From: Gammaproteobacteria bacterium
GTDB lineage: Bacteria; Pseudomonadota; Gammaproteobacteria; Arenicellales; Poriferihabitantaceae
Length of the DNA: 32,011 nt
Assembly (NCBI GenBank): GCA_009842505.1
Contig: VYFG01000098.1
Span: forward strand, 1 to 32,011
Direction: 5' to 3'
Of this stretch, positions 16,505 to 24,656 are shown in pieces (positions within the stretch are counted from its first letter, which is position 1; each line of letters starts with the position of its first letter). Made by a program: the position numbers and the translations under genes. A model generated the notes under the pieces. That model did not search any database. It saw only the letters and a program-made list of their open reading frames with translations, and was not told the DNA's origin.

Positions 16505-18061
16505 TCAGTCCGTATTTCTCAGCCTGAATCGCTGTATTTTCCCCGTGGCCGTCTTCGGCAGGGCGTCGATGAATTCGATGATGCGCGGATACTTGTAGGG
16601 CGCCAGGCGGGACTTGACGAATTCCTTCAGTTCCTGGCCGGTGGCCTCGTGGCCGTCGTTGAGGACGACGCAGGCCTTCGTCTTGATGAGCCCGTCGTCA
16701 TCCCTGTGGCCGACCACGGCGGCTTCCAGCACCGCGGCGTGCTGCATCAGCGTGGCTTCGATCTCGACCGGTGAGACGTACATGCCGCTGACCCTGAGCA
16801 TGTCGTCGCCGCGACCGGAATTGGTGTAGGTCCCATCCGGATTGCGCACGTACTTGTCGCCGCTCTTGGTCCAGGCGCCCTGGAACGTGTCCCGGGATTT
16901 TTCCCGGTTGTTCCAGTACATCAGCGCCGCGCTCGGTCCGCGGACATAGAGGTCGCCGATCTCGCCGTCGGCCACGAGGCTCCCGCCATCCCCCCGCAGT
17001 TCGATGTCATAGCCCGGCACCGGCTTGCCCGTGGTGCCGTACCGGTTGTCGCCGGGGCGGTTGGACAGGTAGATATGCAGCATTTCCGTGGAGCCGATGC
17101 CGTCGAGGAGCTCGACGCCGAACTGTCTCGTGAACCGCTCGCCCAGTTCCGCGGGCAGGGCCTCGCCGGCGGAGCAGGCCAGCCGCAGGGACACCTCGTC
17201 GCCTCCCGGCAGTTCCGGGGAGGCCAGCATGCCCACGTAACCGGTGGGTGCGCCGAAGAACAGGGTGATTCCCTGTTCGGTCCAGCGCCTGAACACCTCG
17301 TCCGGTGTCGGCCGTCCCGCCATCAGGACCACCGACGCCCCGACGCTCAACGGAAAGGTGAGCGCGTTGCCGAGGCCGTAGGCGAAGAACAGCTTCGCGG
17401 CGGAGAAACAGACGTCGCCTTCATGGATGCCGAACACGCCCTTGCCGTACAGTTCCGTGGTCCAGTACGGGTTGGCGTGGGTGTGCACGGTGCCCTTGGG
17501 ATTGCCGGTGGAGCCGGAGGAATAGAGCCAGAACCCGGGTTCGTCGGGGCTGGTTTCCGCGGCCGCCGGCAGCCCCTCGGCCCCGTGCAGGATTTCGTCG
17601 AGCGCCAGGCAGCCGGGGGGGGGCGGATCGGACGCCCCGGAGACGATGACGGGAATGCCGGCCATGCCGGCCTTGTCCATCGCCTCCCGTGTGGTTTCGA
17701 GCAGCGCCATGGAGACGATGACGCCGCCGGCTCGGCAGTTGCCGAGCATGTACGCGTAGTCGTCCGCGGTCAGCAGGGTATTCACCGCCACCGGCACGAT
17801 GCCGGCATACATGGACCCGAGAAAGGCCACCGGCCAGTCATTGCAGTCGTGCATGAGCAGGAGGACCCGTTCCTCGCGGCGGATGCCGCAGTCAAGCAGG
17901 GCCGCGCCCATGCGCCGGACGCCGTCGGCGAGTTCGCCGTATGTCAGGGTGCCCCGGTCGTCCGTGTAGGCGATCTTGTCCGGGCGCTCCCGGTTCCGCT
18001 CGATCAGGTGCGCGGCAAAATTGAAGACCGGCCCCGGTGCCGGAACGTCGGTGGTATCCAT
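16505..18061 (-). CDS. bclA: Benzoate-CoA ligase (AMP-forming)
   Basis: This 518-residue member of the ANL superfamily activates benzoate to benzoyl-CoA with ATP and CoA, the entry step of the box pathway. The P-loop motif is YSSGSTGNPKGTVHTH, and the hinge and C-terminal domain contain SGDKYVRNPDGTYTNSGRGD, MLRVSGMYVSP and the catalytic Lys region PKTATGKIQR at the end. The N-terminal "FNFAAHLIERN" is characteristic of benzoate-CoA ligases. ATG 18061 is chosen because AGAGAG precedes it; a GTG at 18073 would add four residues. It is transcribed away from boxR and heads the transporter operon. A 4-hydroxybenzoate or 2-aminobenzoate preference cannot be excluded. Confidence 0.92.
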   Translation of the reverse strand: MDTTDVPAPGPVFNFAAHLIERNRERPDKIAYTDDRGTLTYGELADGVRRMGAALLDCGIRREERVLLLMHDCNDWPVAFLGSMYAGIVPVAVNTLLTADDYAYMLGNCRAGGVIVSMALLETTREAMDKAGMAGIPVIVSGASDPPPPGCLALDEILHGAEGLPAAAETSPDEPGFWLYSSGSTGNPKGTVHTHANPYWTTELYGKGVFGIHEGDVCFSAAKLFFAYGLGNALTFPLSVGASVVLMAGRPTPDEVFRRWTEQGITLFFGAPTGYVGMLASPELPGGDEVSLRLACSAGEALPAELGERFTRQFGVELLDGIGSTEMLHIYLSNRPGDNRYGTTGKPVPGYDIELRGDGGSLVADGEIGDLYVRGPSAALMYWNNREKSRDTFQGAWTKSGDKYVRNPDGTYTNSGRGDDMLRVSGMYVSPVEIEATLMQHAAVLEAAVVGHRDDDGLIKTKACVVLNDGHEATGQELKEFVKSRLAPYKYPRIIEFIDALPKTATGKIQRFRLRNTD

Positions 18062-18096
18062 TGTCTCTCTCACTCAGGTGTCGGGCGGCTTGTCCG

Positions 18097-18115
18097 GGGA
18101 CCGGAGTCCGGTCCC
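18097..18115 (-). other. Hairpin in the bclA leader
   Basis: GGGACCGG at 18097-18104 and CCGGTCCC at 18108-18115 form a perfect 8-bp stem with a 3-nt loop. It lies in the predicted untranslated leader of the minus-strand bclA transcript, 36 bp before the ATG. No T run follows on either strand, so it is not a typical terminator; its function is unknown. Confidence 0.5.
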
Positions 18116-18246
18116 GGATGTCCGCTCCAATCGGAACGTTAGCCGCATTTGGGCCCGCGGGTCAATTCGAAGGCGCTTTTGCCGGCCGCCCCATGGGCCC
18201 TTTTCCCCGGACGCCCGGGGCAGTCTTGCACGGCCAGGCAAGATGA

Positions 18247-18307
18247 AATATTATGCATCTTACTACTGTAATTTTTCCTCTGACCAGTGTCAAGCAATAT
18301 AATGCAT
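18247..18307. promoter_or_regulatory. Probable BoxR operator pair between bclA and boxR
   Basis: Two near-identical elements, AATATTATGCAT at 18247-18258 and AATATAATGCAT at 18296-18307, are spaced 49 bp apart. One sits at the predicted bclA transcription start. The other contains TATAAT at 18298-18303, a possible boxR -10. The TGCA core agrees with what is known of BoxR/BzdR-type operators; binding here is inferred. Confidence 0.55.
18265..18293 (-). promoter_or_regulatory. Predicted bclA promoter
   Basis: On the minus strand, TTGACA (complement of 18288-18293) matches the -35 consensus completely. It is followed after 17 bp by TACAGT (complement of 18265-18270), four of six -10 bases. The start would fall near 18258, right on the ATGCAT element at 18247-18258, giving a leader of about 200 nt. 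Confidence 0.55.
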
Positions 18308-18367
18308 GCCTCGGCTTCCGCGACGGGAACCGCGAAGGGTGCACACGGGGAGACCCCGCCCAAGGGG

Positions 18368-19255
18368 ATGCGCTCGGAGACCGAACGCAATCCCGTGCTG
18401 CAGGCCCTCGGCGAGCGGGTGCGTGGATTGCGGGCCAGGAAAGGCGTCTCGCGCAAGGCGCTGTCCCGGATGGCCGGGGTGTCGGAGCGCCATCTTGCCA
18501 ACCTGGAGCTGGGCGAGGGCAACGTCTCGTTCCTGGTGTTGCTGCACATCGCCGGGGCGCTGCAATGCTCCATGGCGGAACTGGTCGGGGATTTTACCAC
18601 CGCTTCGCCGGAATGGCTGCTGATCCGGTCCCTGCTGGAGGGCAGGGACGAGGCGACGCTGCACCGCATGCGGGTCCTGATCGCCGAATCCCTGGACACC
18701 GCGGCGGCGGCCGGGGACCTGGACGGGAACACCCGGGTGGCGCTGGTCGGTCTCCGGGGGGCCGGCAAGAGCACACTGGGCGCCATGCTGGCAGAAGACC
18801 TGGGATTCCCTTTCGTGGAACTCAGCAGGGAGATCGAGAAGTTCGCCGGCTGCAGCATCGAGGAAATCCAGGCGCTGTACGGCGGCATTGCCTATCGCCG
18901 CTACGAGCGCCGCGCCCTGGAGGAAAGCATCCAGCTCTACCCGGAAGCCGTCATCGCCACGCCGGGGGGGATCGTCTCGGATTCCGGCACGCTGAATCTC
19001 CTGCTGACCCACTGCACCACAGTCTGGCTCCGGGCGCGGCCCGAAGAGCACATGGCGCGGGTCATCGCCCAGGGGGACCTGCGGCCCATGGCCGGCAACG
19101 ACGAGGCCATGGAGGATCTGAGGGGGATCCTCAGCTCCAGGGAGCCATTCTATGCCCGGGCGCAGTACCGGGTGGACACCAGCGACGTGCCCGTCGGGAC
19201 GGCGCTTGCCAGGCTGCAGTCCCTGGTCCGCCGGGCCCTGGAGATCCCGGGATAA
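18368..19255 (+). CDS. boxR: BoxR-type transcriptional regulator (XRE HTH plus shikimate-kinase-like domain)
   Basis: This cytoplasmic repressor has 295 residues from this start. Residues about 10-70 form an XRE-type helix-turn-helix (ERVRGLRARKGVSRKALSRM, then VSERHLANLE). The C-terminal half resembles shikimate kinase I, with Walker A GLRGAGKST at 128-136. That fusion is diagnostic of BoxR/BzdR, which sense benzoyl-CoA and repress benzoate genes. The start is uncertain: GTG 18287 and ATG 18302 are in frame, but both lie on the operator and the TATAAT element. ATG 18368 gives the usual family length of about 300, although its ribosome site is poor. It is transcribed divergently from bclA and sits directly upstream of boxC. 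Confidence 0.9.
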   Translation: MRSETERNPVLQALGERVRGLRARKGVSRKALSRMAGVSERHLANLELGEGNVSFLVLLHIAGALQCSMAELVGDFTTASPEWLLIRSLLEGRDEATLHRMRVLIAESLDTAAAAGDLDGNTRVALVGLRGAGKSTLGAMLAEDLGFPFVELSREIEKFAGCSIEEIQALYGGIAYRRYERRALEESIQLYPEAVIATPGGIVSDSGTLNLLLTHCTTVWLRARPEEHMARVIAQGDLRPMAGNDEAMEDLRGILSSREPFYARAQYRVDTSDVPVGTALARLQSLVRRALEIPG

Positions 19256-19260
19256 CCCTG

Positions 19261-19313
19261 AACATGCATTTTATTTCTTGACGGATGTAAAAATGAGCAT
19301 TAAAATGCATGTT
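19261..19313 (+). promoter_or_regulatory. boxC promoter bracketed by a perfect inverted-repeat operator
   Basis: TTGACG at 19278-19283 and TAAAAT at 19301-19306 are spaced exactly 17 bp, a near-consensus sigma-70 promoter. AACATGCATTTTA at 19261-19273 and TAAAATGCATGTT at 19301-19313 are perfect 13-bp inverted repeats. The right arm covers the -10 hexamer and the left arm lies just upstream of the -35. Binding there should block RNA polymerase. BoxR is the obvious ligand, because the same ATGCAT plus AT-rich element recurs at its own promoter region. Confidence 0.75.
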
Positions 19314-19354
19314 TCTTCGACCCAACCAATGATCTTGCCCCCGGGAGCGACAGC

Positions 19355-21016
19355 GTGAACAATTCCATCGAACCGGTCGACTACCGCACTGAGCCTTCCC
19401 GGTACCGCCACTGGAAGCTCTCCTTCGACGGCGCGGTAGCCACCCTGGCGGCGGACTTCGACGAGGATGCCGGGCTGCGCCCGGGCTACCGGCTCAAGCT
19501 GAACAGCTATGATCTCGGGGTGGACATCGAGCTCAACGACGCCCTGAACCGGATCCGCTTCGAGCATCCGGAGGTCCGCTGCGTGGTGATCACGAGCCTG
19601 AAGGACAAGGTGTTCTGTTCCGGTGCCAACATCTTCATGCTCGGCTCGAGCAGTCATGCCTGGAAGGTGAATTTCTGCAAGTTCACCAACGAGACCCGCA
19701 ACGGCATCGAGGATTCCTCCCGGTACAGCGGCCTCCGGTTCATTGCCGCGGTGAACGGCGTCTGCGCCGGTGGTGGCTACGAGCTGGCGCTGGCCTGCGA
19801 CGAGATCATCCTGGTGGACGACCGCTCCAGCGCGGTCAGCCTGCCGGAGGTCCCGCTCTTGGGCGTCCTGCCCGGCACCGGCGGACTCACCCGCATCACC
19901 GACAAGCGGCATGTGCGCCACGACCTGGCGGACATCTTCTGCACCACAACCGAGGGCGTGCGGGGGCAGCGGGCCAAGGACTGGCGGCTGGTGGATGAAA
20001 TCGCGAAACCCGCAAGGTTCCGGGAGGTGGTCCGGAAGCGCGCCGAGGCGCTGGCGGAGGCGGGCGACCGCCCCCGGGACGCCGCGGGCATCCACCTGGC
20101 GCCCCTTGAGCGGACCGTAGAGGAATCGGCCCTCGGATACCGCCATGTCGCCGTGGAGATCGACCGCGGGGCGCGGACCGCGCGGTTCATCGTCCGGGCG
20201 CCGGATTCGGCATTGCCGGATTCCATCGACGCCATCGTGGCCGCGGGCGCCGATTTCTATCCACTGGCCTTGGCGCGGGAGCTGGAGGATGCGGTGCTTT
20301 ACATGCGCACCAACGAGCCCGACATCGGCGTGTGGCTCCTGCACACCCGCGGCGACCCCGCGGCCGTTCTCGGGATGGACGAGGTGCTCATGGCGCACCG
20401 GGAGCACTGGTTCGTGCGCGAGACCATCGGCTACCTGCGCCGCACCTTCTGCCGCCTGGACGTCTCCTCCCGCAGCCTGTTTGCCATCATCGACGAGGGC
20501 TCCTGCTTCGCGGGCACCTTTCTCGAACTGTCCCTGGCCTGCGACCGCAGCTATCACCTAGCCCTGCCGGACGACCATTCTGCCGCGCCGCGGATCACGG
20601 TAGGCGGGGTGAACGACGGGCTCTACCCGATGGTGACCGGGGAGAGCCGCCTCGGCCGGCGCTTCTATCACGAGGAGGAGGCCCTGTCGGCGGTGCAGGC
20701 GAAGGCCGGCCAGCCGCTGGATGCGGACGGGGCGCACGAACTCGGGCTCGTGACCAGCAACCCGGACGACCTCGACTGGGACGATGAGGTCCGCATCGCC
20801 GTGGAGGAACGGGTTGCCATGTCTCCGGATGCGCTCACGGCCATGGAGGCGAATCTGCGCTTCAACGGCCGGGAAACCATGCTGACCCGGATCTTCGGCC
20901 GTCTCAGCGCCTGGCAGAACTGGATCTTCCAGCGGCCCAACGCGGTGGGCGAGCGCGGGGCGCTCCGGGTGTACGGCTCCGGGGAGAAGACGGCATTCGA
21001 CTGGAACCGGGTGTAG
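19355..21016 (+). CDS. boxC: Benzoyl-CoA-dihydrodiol lyase / 2,3-epoxybenzoyl-CoA dihydrolase BoxC
   Basis: This 553-residue enzyme opens the ring of 2,3-epoxybenzoyl-CoA hydrolytically, giving 3,4-dehydroadipyl-CoA semialdehyde and formate. It is a crotonase-superfamily protein about twice the usual length. The N-terminal half carries KDKVFCSGANIFMLGSSSHA and the CAGGGYELALACDE oxyanion and glutamate region at about residues 140-153; the C-terminal half is BoxC-specific. The length matches characterised BoxC proteins (about 555). It starts at GTG 19355 after a GGGAG site at 19343-19347, and is the first gene of boxCBA. Confidence 0.96.
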   Translation: MNNSIEPVDYRTEPSRYRHWKLSFDGAVATLAADFDEDAGLRPGYRLKLNSYDLGVDIELNDALNRIRFEHPEVRCVVITSLKDKVFCSGANIFMLGSSSHAWKVNFCKFTNETRNGIEDSSRYSGLRFIAAVNGVCAGGGYELALACDEIILVDDRSSAVSLPEVPLLGVLPGTGGLTRITDKRHVRHDLADIFCTTTEGVRGQRAKDWRLVDEIAKPARFREVVRKRAEALAEAGDRPRDAAGIHLAPLERTVEESALGYRHVAVEIDRGARTARFIVRAPDSALPDSIDAIVAAGADFYPLALARELEDAVLYMRTNEPDIGVWLLHTRGDPAAVLGMDEVLMAHREHWFVRETIGYLRRTFCRLDVSSRSLFAIIDEGSCFAGTFLELSLACDRSYHLALPDDHSAAPRITVGGVNDGLYPMVTGESRLGRRFYHEEEALSAVQAKAGQPLDADGAHELGLVTSNPDDLDWDDEVRIAVEERVAMSPDALTAMEANLRFNGRETMLTRIFGRLSAWQNWIFQRPNAVGERGALRVYGSGEKTAFDWNRV

Positions 21017-21047
21017 CCGGCAACTCCGTATTTAGAGGAAACCGACC

Positions 21048-22475
21048 ATGTCAAGCATCGACTACAACGAGAAGATTCCCAACAACGTCAATCTCGCCGA
21101 GGACCGGGGGCTCCGGCGGGCGCTTGAGCACTGGCAGCCGAACTACCTCGGCTGGTGGTCGGAGATGGGTCCCGAGGGCTCCCGGGACTTCGACGTGTAC
21201 CTCAGGACCGCGATCAGCGTGGACCCCAAGGGCTGGGCCCAGTTCGACTACGTCAGGATGCCCGACTACCGCTGGGGGATCTTTCTCAATCCCGGCCAGG
21301 AGGATCGCAGGATCCATTTCGGCGACCACAAGGGCGAACCCGCCTGGCAGGAGGTGCCCGGCGAGTACCGCGCCAACCTGCGCCGCATCATCGTGACCCA
21401 GGGCGACACGGAACCGGCCTCGGTGGAGCAGCAGCGCCACCTAGGCCTGACCTGTCCCAGCCTGTACGACCTGCGCAACCTGTTCCAGGTCAACGTCGAG
21501 GAAGGGCGCCACCTCTGGGCCATGGTCTACCTGCTGCATAAATACTTCGGCCGCGACGGGCGCGAGGAAGGCGAGGCCCTGCTGGAACGGCGCAGCGGCG
21601 AGGAGGACAACCCGCGCATCCTTCAGGCCTTCAACGAAAGGACGCCGGACTGGCTGGCTTTCTTCATGTTCACCTATTTCACCGACCGGGACGGCAAGTT
21701 CCAGCTCTGCGCCCTAGCCGAGTCCGCCTTCGATCCGCTGGCGCGGACCACCCGTTTCATGCTGACGGAGGAGGCGCACCACATGTTCGTGGGCGAATCC
21801 GGCGTCTCCAGGGTGATCCAGCGCACCTGCCAGGTGATGCGGGAACTGGGCACGGACGATCCCGAACGGGTCCGCTCCGCAGGGGCCATCGACCTGCCGA
21901 CCATCCAGAGATACATCAACTTCCATTTCAGCGTCACCATCGACCTGTTCGGCGCCGACGAATCCAGCAACGCCGCCACCTTCTATTCCACCGGCCTCAA
22001 GGGCCGTTTCGGGGAGGGCAAGCGGAACGACGACCACGTGCTGAAGGACGACAGCTACCGGGTGCTGGTGGAACGCGACGGCAATCTGTCGGAAAAGGAG
22101 GTGCCGATGCTGAACGCCCTCAACGAGGTGCTGCGCGACGACTTCATCGCCGACAGCGTCGGCGGGGTGAACCGGTGGAACAAGGTGATCGAGAAGGCCG
22201 GCTTCGATTACCGGCTGATCGTTCCGCACAAGGCGTTCAACCGGAAGATCGGTAGCCTGGCGGGCGCCAGGGTATCCCCGGACGGCCATGTCATCTCCGG
22301 GGATGAGTGGGACCGGCGCATGGCTGGCTGGCTGCCTTCCCCAGGGGACCGCGAGTTCGTTGCCAGCCTGATGGGCCGCGTGGTGGCACCCGGAAAATTC
22401 GCCGGCTGGATCGCCCCGCCGGCGATGGGCGTCAACCGTCTGCCGGTTGATTTCGAGTACGTGCGTTTCAACTGA
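21048..22475 (+). CDS. boxB: Benzoyl-CoA 2,3-epoxidase, diiron oxygenase subunit BoxB
   Basis: This 475-residue class I diiron protein inserts oxygen into benzoyl-CoA to give the 2,3-epoxide. All six iron ligands described for Azoarcus evansii BoxB (E120, E150, H153, D211, E240, H243, recalled from the literature) appear here with an offset of two: E122, E152, H155, D213, E242 and H245. The last two lie in TEEAHHMF. The length equals that of known BoxB. GAGG precedes the ATG at a normal distance. It works with BoxA, which delivers electrons from NADPH. Confidence 0.97.
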   Translation: MSSIDYNEKIPNNVNLAEDRGLRRALEHWQPNYLGWWSEMGPEGSRDFDVYLRTAISVDPKGWAQFDYVRMPDYRWGIFLNPGQEDRRIHFGDHKGEPAWQEVPGEYRANLRRIIVTQGDTEPASVEQQRHLGLTCPSLYDLRNLFQVNVEEGRHLWAMVYLLHKYFGRDGREEGEALLERRSGEEDNPRILQAFNERTPDWLAFFMFTYFTDRDGKFQLCALAESAFDPLARTTRFMLTEEAHHMFVGESGVSRVIQRTCQVMRELGTDDPERVRSAGAIDLPTIQRYINFHFSVTIDLFGADESSNAATFYSTGLKGRFGEGKRNDDHVLKDDSYRVLVERDGNLSEKEVPMLNALNEVLRDDFIADSVGGVNRWNKVIEKAGFDYRLIVPHKAFNRKIGSLAGARVSPDGHVISGDEWDRRMAGWLPSPGDREFVASLMGRVVAPGKFAGWIAPPAMGVNRLPVDFEYVRFN

Positions 22476-22563
22476 TGCGGGCGCCCGGCAATTCCGGACC
22501 GCCGCTGCAGGCATGCCTGCGGCGGCGCTGACGGTCGCCGCCCGGAACCCGCCGGACACTGTC

Positions 22564-23847
22564 ATGGAGCACCCGGAGACGATCCTGAACCAGCATGTCA
22601 TCGACCCGGAGATCTGTATCCGGTGCAACACCTGTGAGGATACCTGTCCGGTCGGCGCGGTGACCCACGATGACAACAACTACGTGGTGGATCCCGAGAA
22701 GTGCAACTTCTGCATGGACTGCCTGGGGCCCTGTCCCACCGGTTCCATCGACAACTGGCGCCAGGTGCCCCGGGACCGCCCCTACACGGTGGAAGATCAA
22801 TTCGGCTGGGAGGAACTGCCCGGTGAATTGCCGGACATCGGCCAGGCCGAATCCGGCGGCGGCACCGCGCCCGGGAGTCCGGTTGCGGGCGCCGGCGTGG
22901 CCGGGGCTGCTCTCGCCGGCGTGGCCGGGGCGGAGGATTTCCGGCCATCGCATTTCAATTCCCGGATTCCGCCCTGGTCCTCCGCCCATGCCTACACCAA
23001 CCTCTACGGACCGGGATGCGAGCGCGCGTATCTCACCGCGAAAGTGACGGGCAACGCGCGCGTGACCGAGGTCGGCAGGGAATACGACACCCATCATATC
23101 GTGCTCGATTTCGGCAGCGAGCCCTTTCCCGTGCTCGAAGGCCAGTCCATCGGAATCCTGCCGCCGGGCGAGGATTCCCTGGGCAGGCCACACCATGCCA
23201 GGCAGTATTCCGTGGCCAGTGCCCGCAACGGCGAGCGGCCGGGATACAACAACCTGTCCCTGACGATCAAGCGGGTGCTGGAGGATCACGACGGCAACCC
23301 GGTACGCGGCGTGGGGTCGAACTACATGTGCGACCTCGAGGTGGGCGAGGAGGTCAGGGTAGTGGGTCCCTTCGGGTCCACCTTCCTCATGCCCAACCAT
23401 CCCCGCTCCGGCATCGTCATGATCTGTACCGGTACGGGCAGCGCGCCGATGCGGGCGATGACGGAATGGCGCCGCAGGCTGCGCAAGAAGGGACAGTTCG
23501 AGGGCGGCAGGCTGATGCTCTTCTTCGGTGCCCGGACCCCGGAGGAGTTGCCGTATTTCGGTCCCCTGCAGAACCTGCCCGGGGACTTCATCGACATCCA
23601 TTTCGCATTCTCCAGGGTTGCGGGCAGCCCGAAACGCTACGTACAGGACGTGATGCGGGAGCGCGCGTCCGATCTCGTGCCGCTGATCCGCGACCCCAAC
23701 AACTTCTTCTACGTCTGCGGCCTGAGGGCCATGGAGGAGGGGGTGGTGCTGGCGCTGGAGGACATCGTGGAGCAGTCCGGCGATGACTGGAACACCGTCG
23801 GCGAAGACCTGTGCCGGCAGGGCCGGCTGCACCTGGAGACCTACTGA
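22564..23847 (+). CDS. boxA: Benzoyl-CoA 2,3-epoxidase, reductase subunit BoxA
   Basis: This 427-residue NADPH-dependent reductase supplies electrons to BoxB. Two 4Fe-4S ferredoxin motifs are at C18-x2-C21-x2-C24-x3-C28 and C47-x2-C50-x2-C53-x3-C57. A Gly/Ala-rich linker of about 35 residues follows, then an FNR-type domain with the flavin motif RQYSVAS and the nucleotide loop [16 protein letters not shown] 22564 is chosen because known BoxA proteins begin a few residues before the [14 protein letters not shown] motif. Longer in-frame starts exist at 22447 and 22513, without better ribosome sites. It follows boxB by 88 bp and ends in a TGATG overlap with the next gene. Confidence 0.95.
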   Translation: MEHPETILNQHVIDPEICIRCNTCEDTCPVGAVTHDDNNYVVDPEKCNFCMDCLGPCPTGSIDNWRQVPRDRPYTVEDQFGWEELPGELPDIGQAESGGGTAPGSPVAGAGVAGAALAGVAGAEDFRPSHFNSRIPPWSSAHAYTNLYGPGCERAYLTAKVTGNARVTEVGREYDTHHIVLDFGSEPFPVLEGQSIGILPPGEDSLGRPHHARQYSVASARNGERPGYNNLSLTIKRVLEDHDGNPVRGVGSNYMCDLEVGEEVRVVGPFGSTFLMPNHPRSGIVMICTGTGSAPMRAMTEWRRRLRKKGQFEGGRLMLFFGARTPEELPYFGPLQNLPGDFIDIHFAFSRVAGSPKRYVQDVMRERASDLVPLIRDPNNFFYVCGLRAMEEGVVLALEDIVEQSGDDWNTVGEDLCRQGRLHLETY

Positions 23848-24656
23848 TGTCCGGTCCCGGGAAGCCGTCCGATTACGGCACACTGTCGGTGGAGCACAGC
23901 GGTGAAGGTATCTGCCGGATCACCATGTCTCGGCCGGACCGGTACAACGCCTTCGACGAAACCATGGTCGGCGAGCTTGGCCGTGCGTTCCACGGGGCCG
24001 TTGACGACGATGCGATACGGGTCATCGTGCTGGCGGGGTCGGGGAAGCATTTCAGCGCCGGCGCCGATCTCAACTGGATGGAGCGGGCCAGCCGCGCCGA
24101 CGAGCAGTGGAACCTGGCGGATGCCAGGCGGTTCGCCGAGGTTCTGCATGGAATCGAATCGTGCCCCAAGCCCACCGTGGCCCGGGTCCAGGGCGCGGCC
24201 CTCGGTGGCGGCGTGGGCCTCGTCTGCGCCTGCGACATTGCCATCGCCGCGGACAATGCCTCGTTCGCCGTCAGCGAAGCCCGCTTCGGCATCCTGCCCT
24301 CGGTGATCGGGCCCTACCTGTTCAATGCCGTGGGGCGGCGCCAAGCGATGCGCCTGGCGCTGTCCGGCAGCCGCATCCGGGCCGGGGAAGCCCTGTCCAT
24401 GGGCATGGTGCAGGGATTGGCCCCGCCGGAGGAGCTGGACGAGGCCGTGGACGTCCTGGTGCGGGACCTGCTGATGGGCGGGCCCGGTGCGCAGCGGGAA
24501 ATCAAGGCGCTGTTCCGGAGCCTCGGCCACGGCGAGATTACCGGGGACGTGCGCGAACTCACCGCCCGGACCATCAGCCGGGTACGCGCCACCGATGAGG
24601 CGAAGGAGGGCTTCCGTGCCTTTTTCGAGAAACGCAAGGCAGACTGGATTCCATGA
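23847..24656 (+). CDS. Crotonase-family enoyl-CoA hydratase/isomerase of the box operon
   Basis: This 269-residue crotonase probably acts on dehydroadipyl-CoA after BoxC. The sequence is of the methylglutaconyl-CoA hydratase (LiuC/AUH) type: AALGGGVGLVCACDIAIAA, then AVSEARFGILPSVIGPYL. Of the two hydratase glutamates, the second is present (Glu144), but the first position is Gly124. Single-glutamate crotonases include hydratases of the AUH type and double-bond isomerases. The box pathway needs both a 3,4- to 2,3-dehydroadipyl-CoA isomerisation and a hydration, so either fits. The start at 23847 shares one base with the boxA stop (TGATG) and indicates coupling. Confidence 0.88.
   Translation: MSGPGKPSDYGTLSVEHSGEGICRITMSRPDRYNAFDETMVGELGRAFHGAVDDDAIRVIVLAGSGKHFSAGADLNWMERASRADEQWNLADARRFAEVLHGIESCPKPTVARVQGAALGGGVGLVCACDIAIAADNASFAVSEARFGILPSVIGPYLFNAVGRRQAMRLALSGSRIRAGEALSMGMVQGLAPPEELDEAVDVLVRDLLMGGPGAQREIKALFRSLGHGEITGDVRELTARTISRVRATDEAKEGFRAFFEKRKADWIP

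Noticed and set aside
14293..16598. Two long plus-strand open frames opposite livM and livH
   Set aside because: Their Gln/His/Asp-rich products are antisense shadows of hydrophobic permease codons; the livH and livM products have family motifs and these do not.
17075..18142. Plus-strand open frame opposite benzoate-CoA ligase
   Set aside because: It is an antisense shadow of a well-supported enzyme gene.
19271..20557. Minus-strand open frame of 428 codons opposite boxC
   Set aside because: boxC is unmistakable on the plus strand, and the antisense product has no recognisable domain.
22468..23883. Minus-strand open frame of 471 codons opposite boxA
   Set aside because: The ferredoxin and flavin motifs of BoxA are on the plus strand; the antisense frame is composition-driven.
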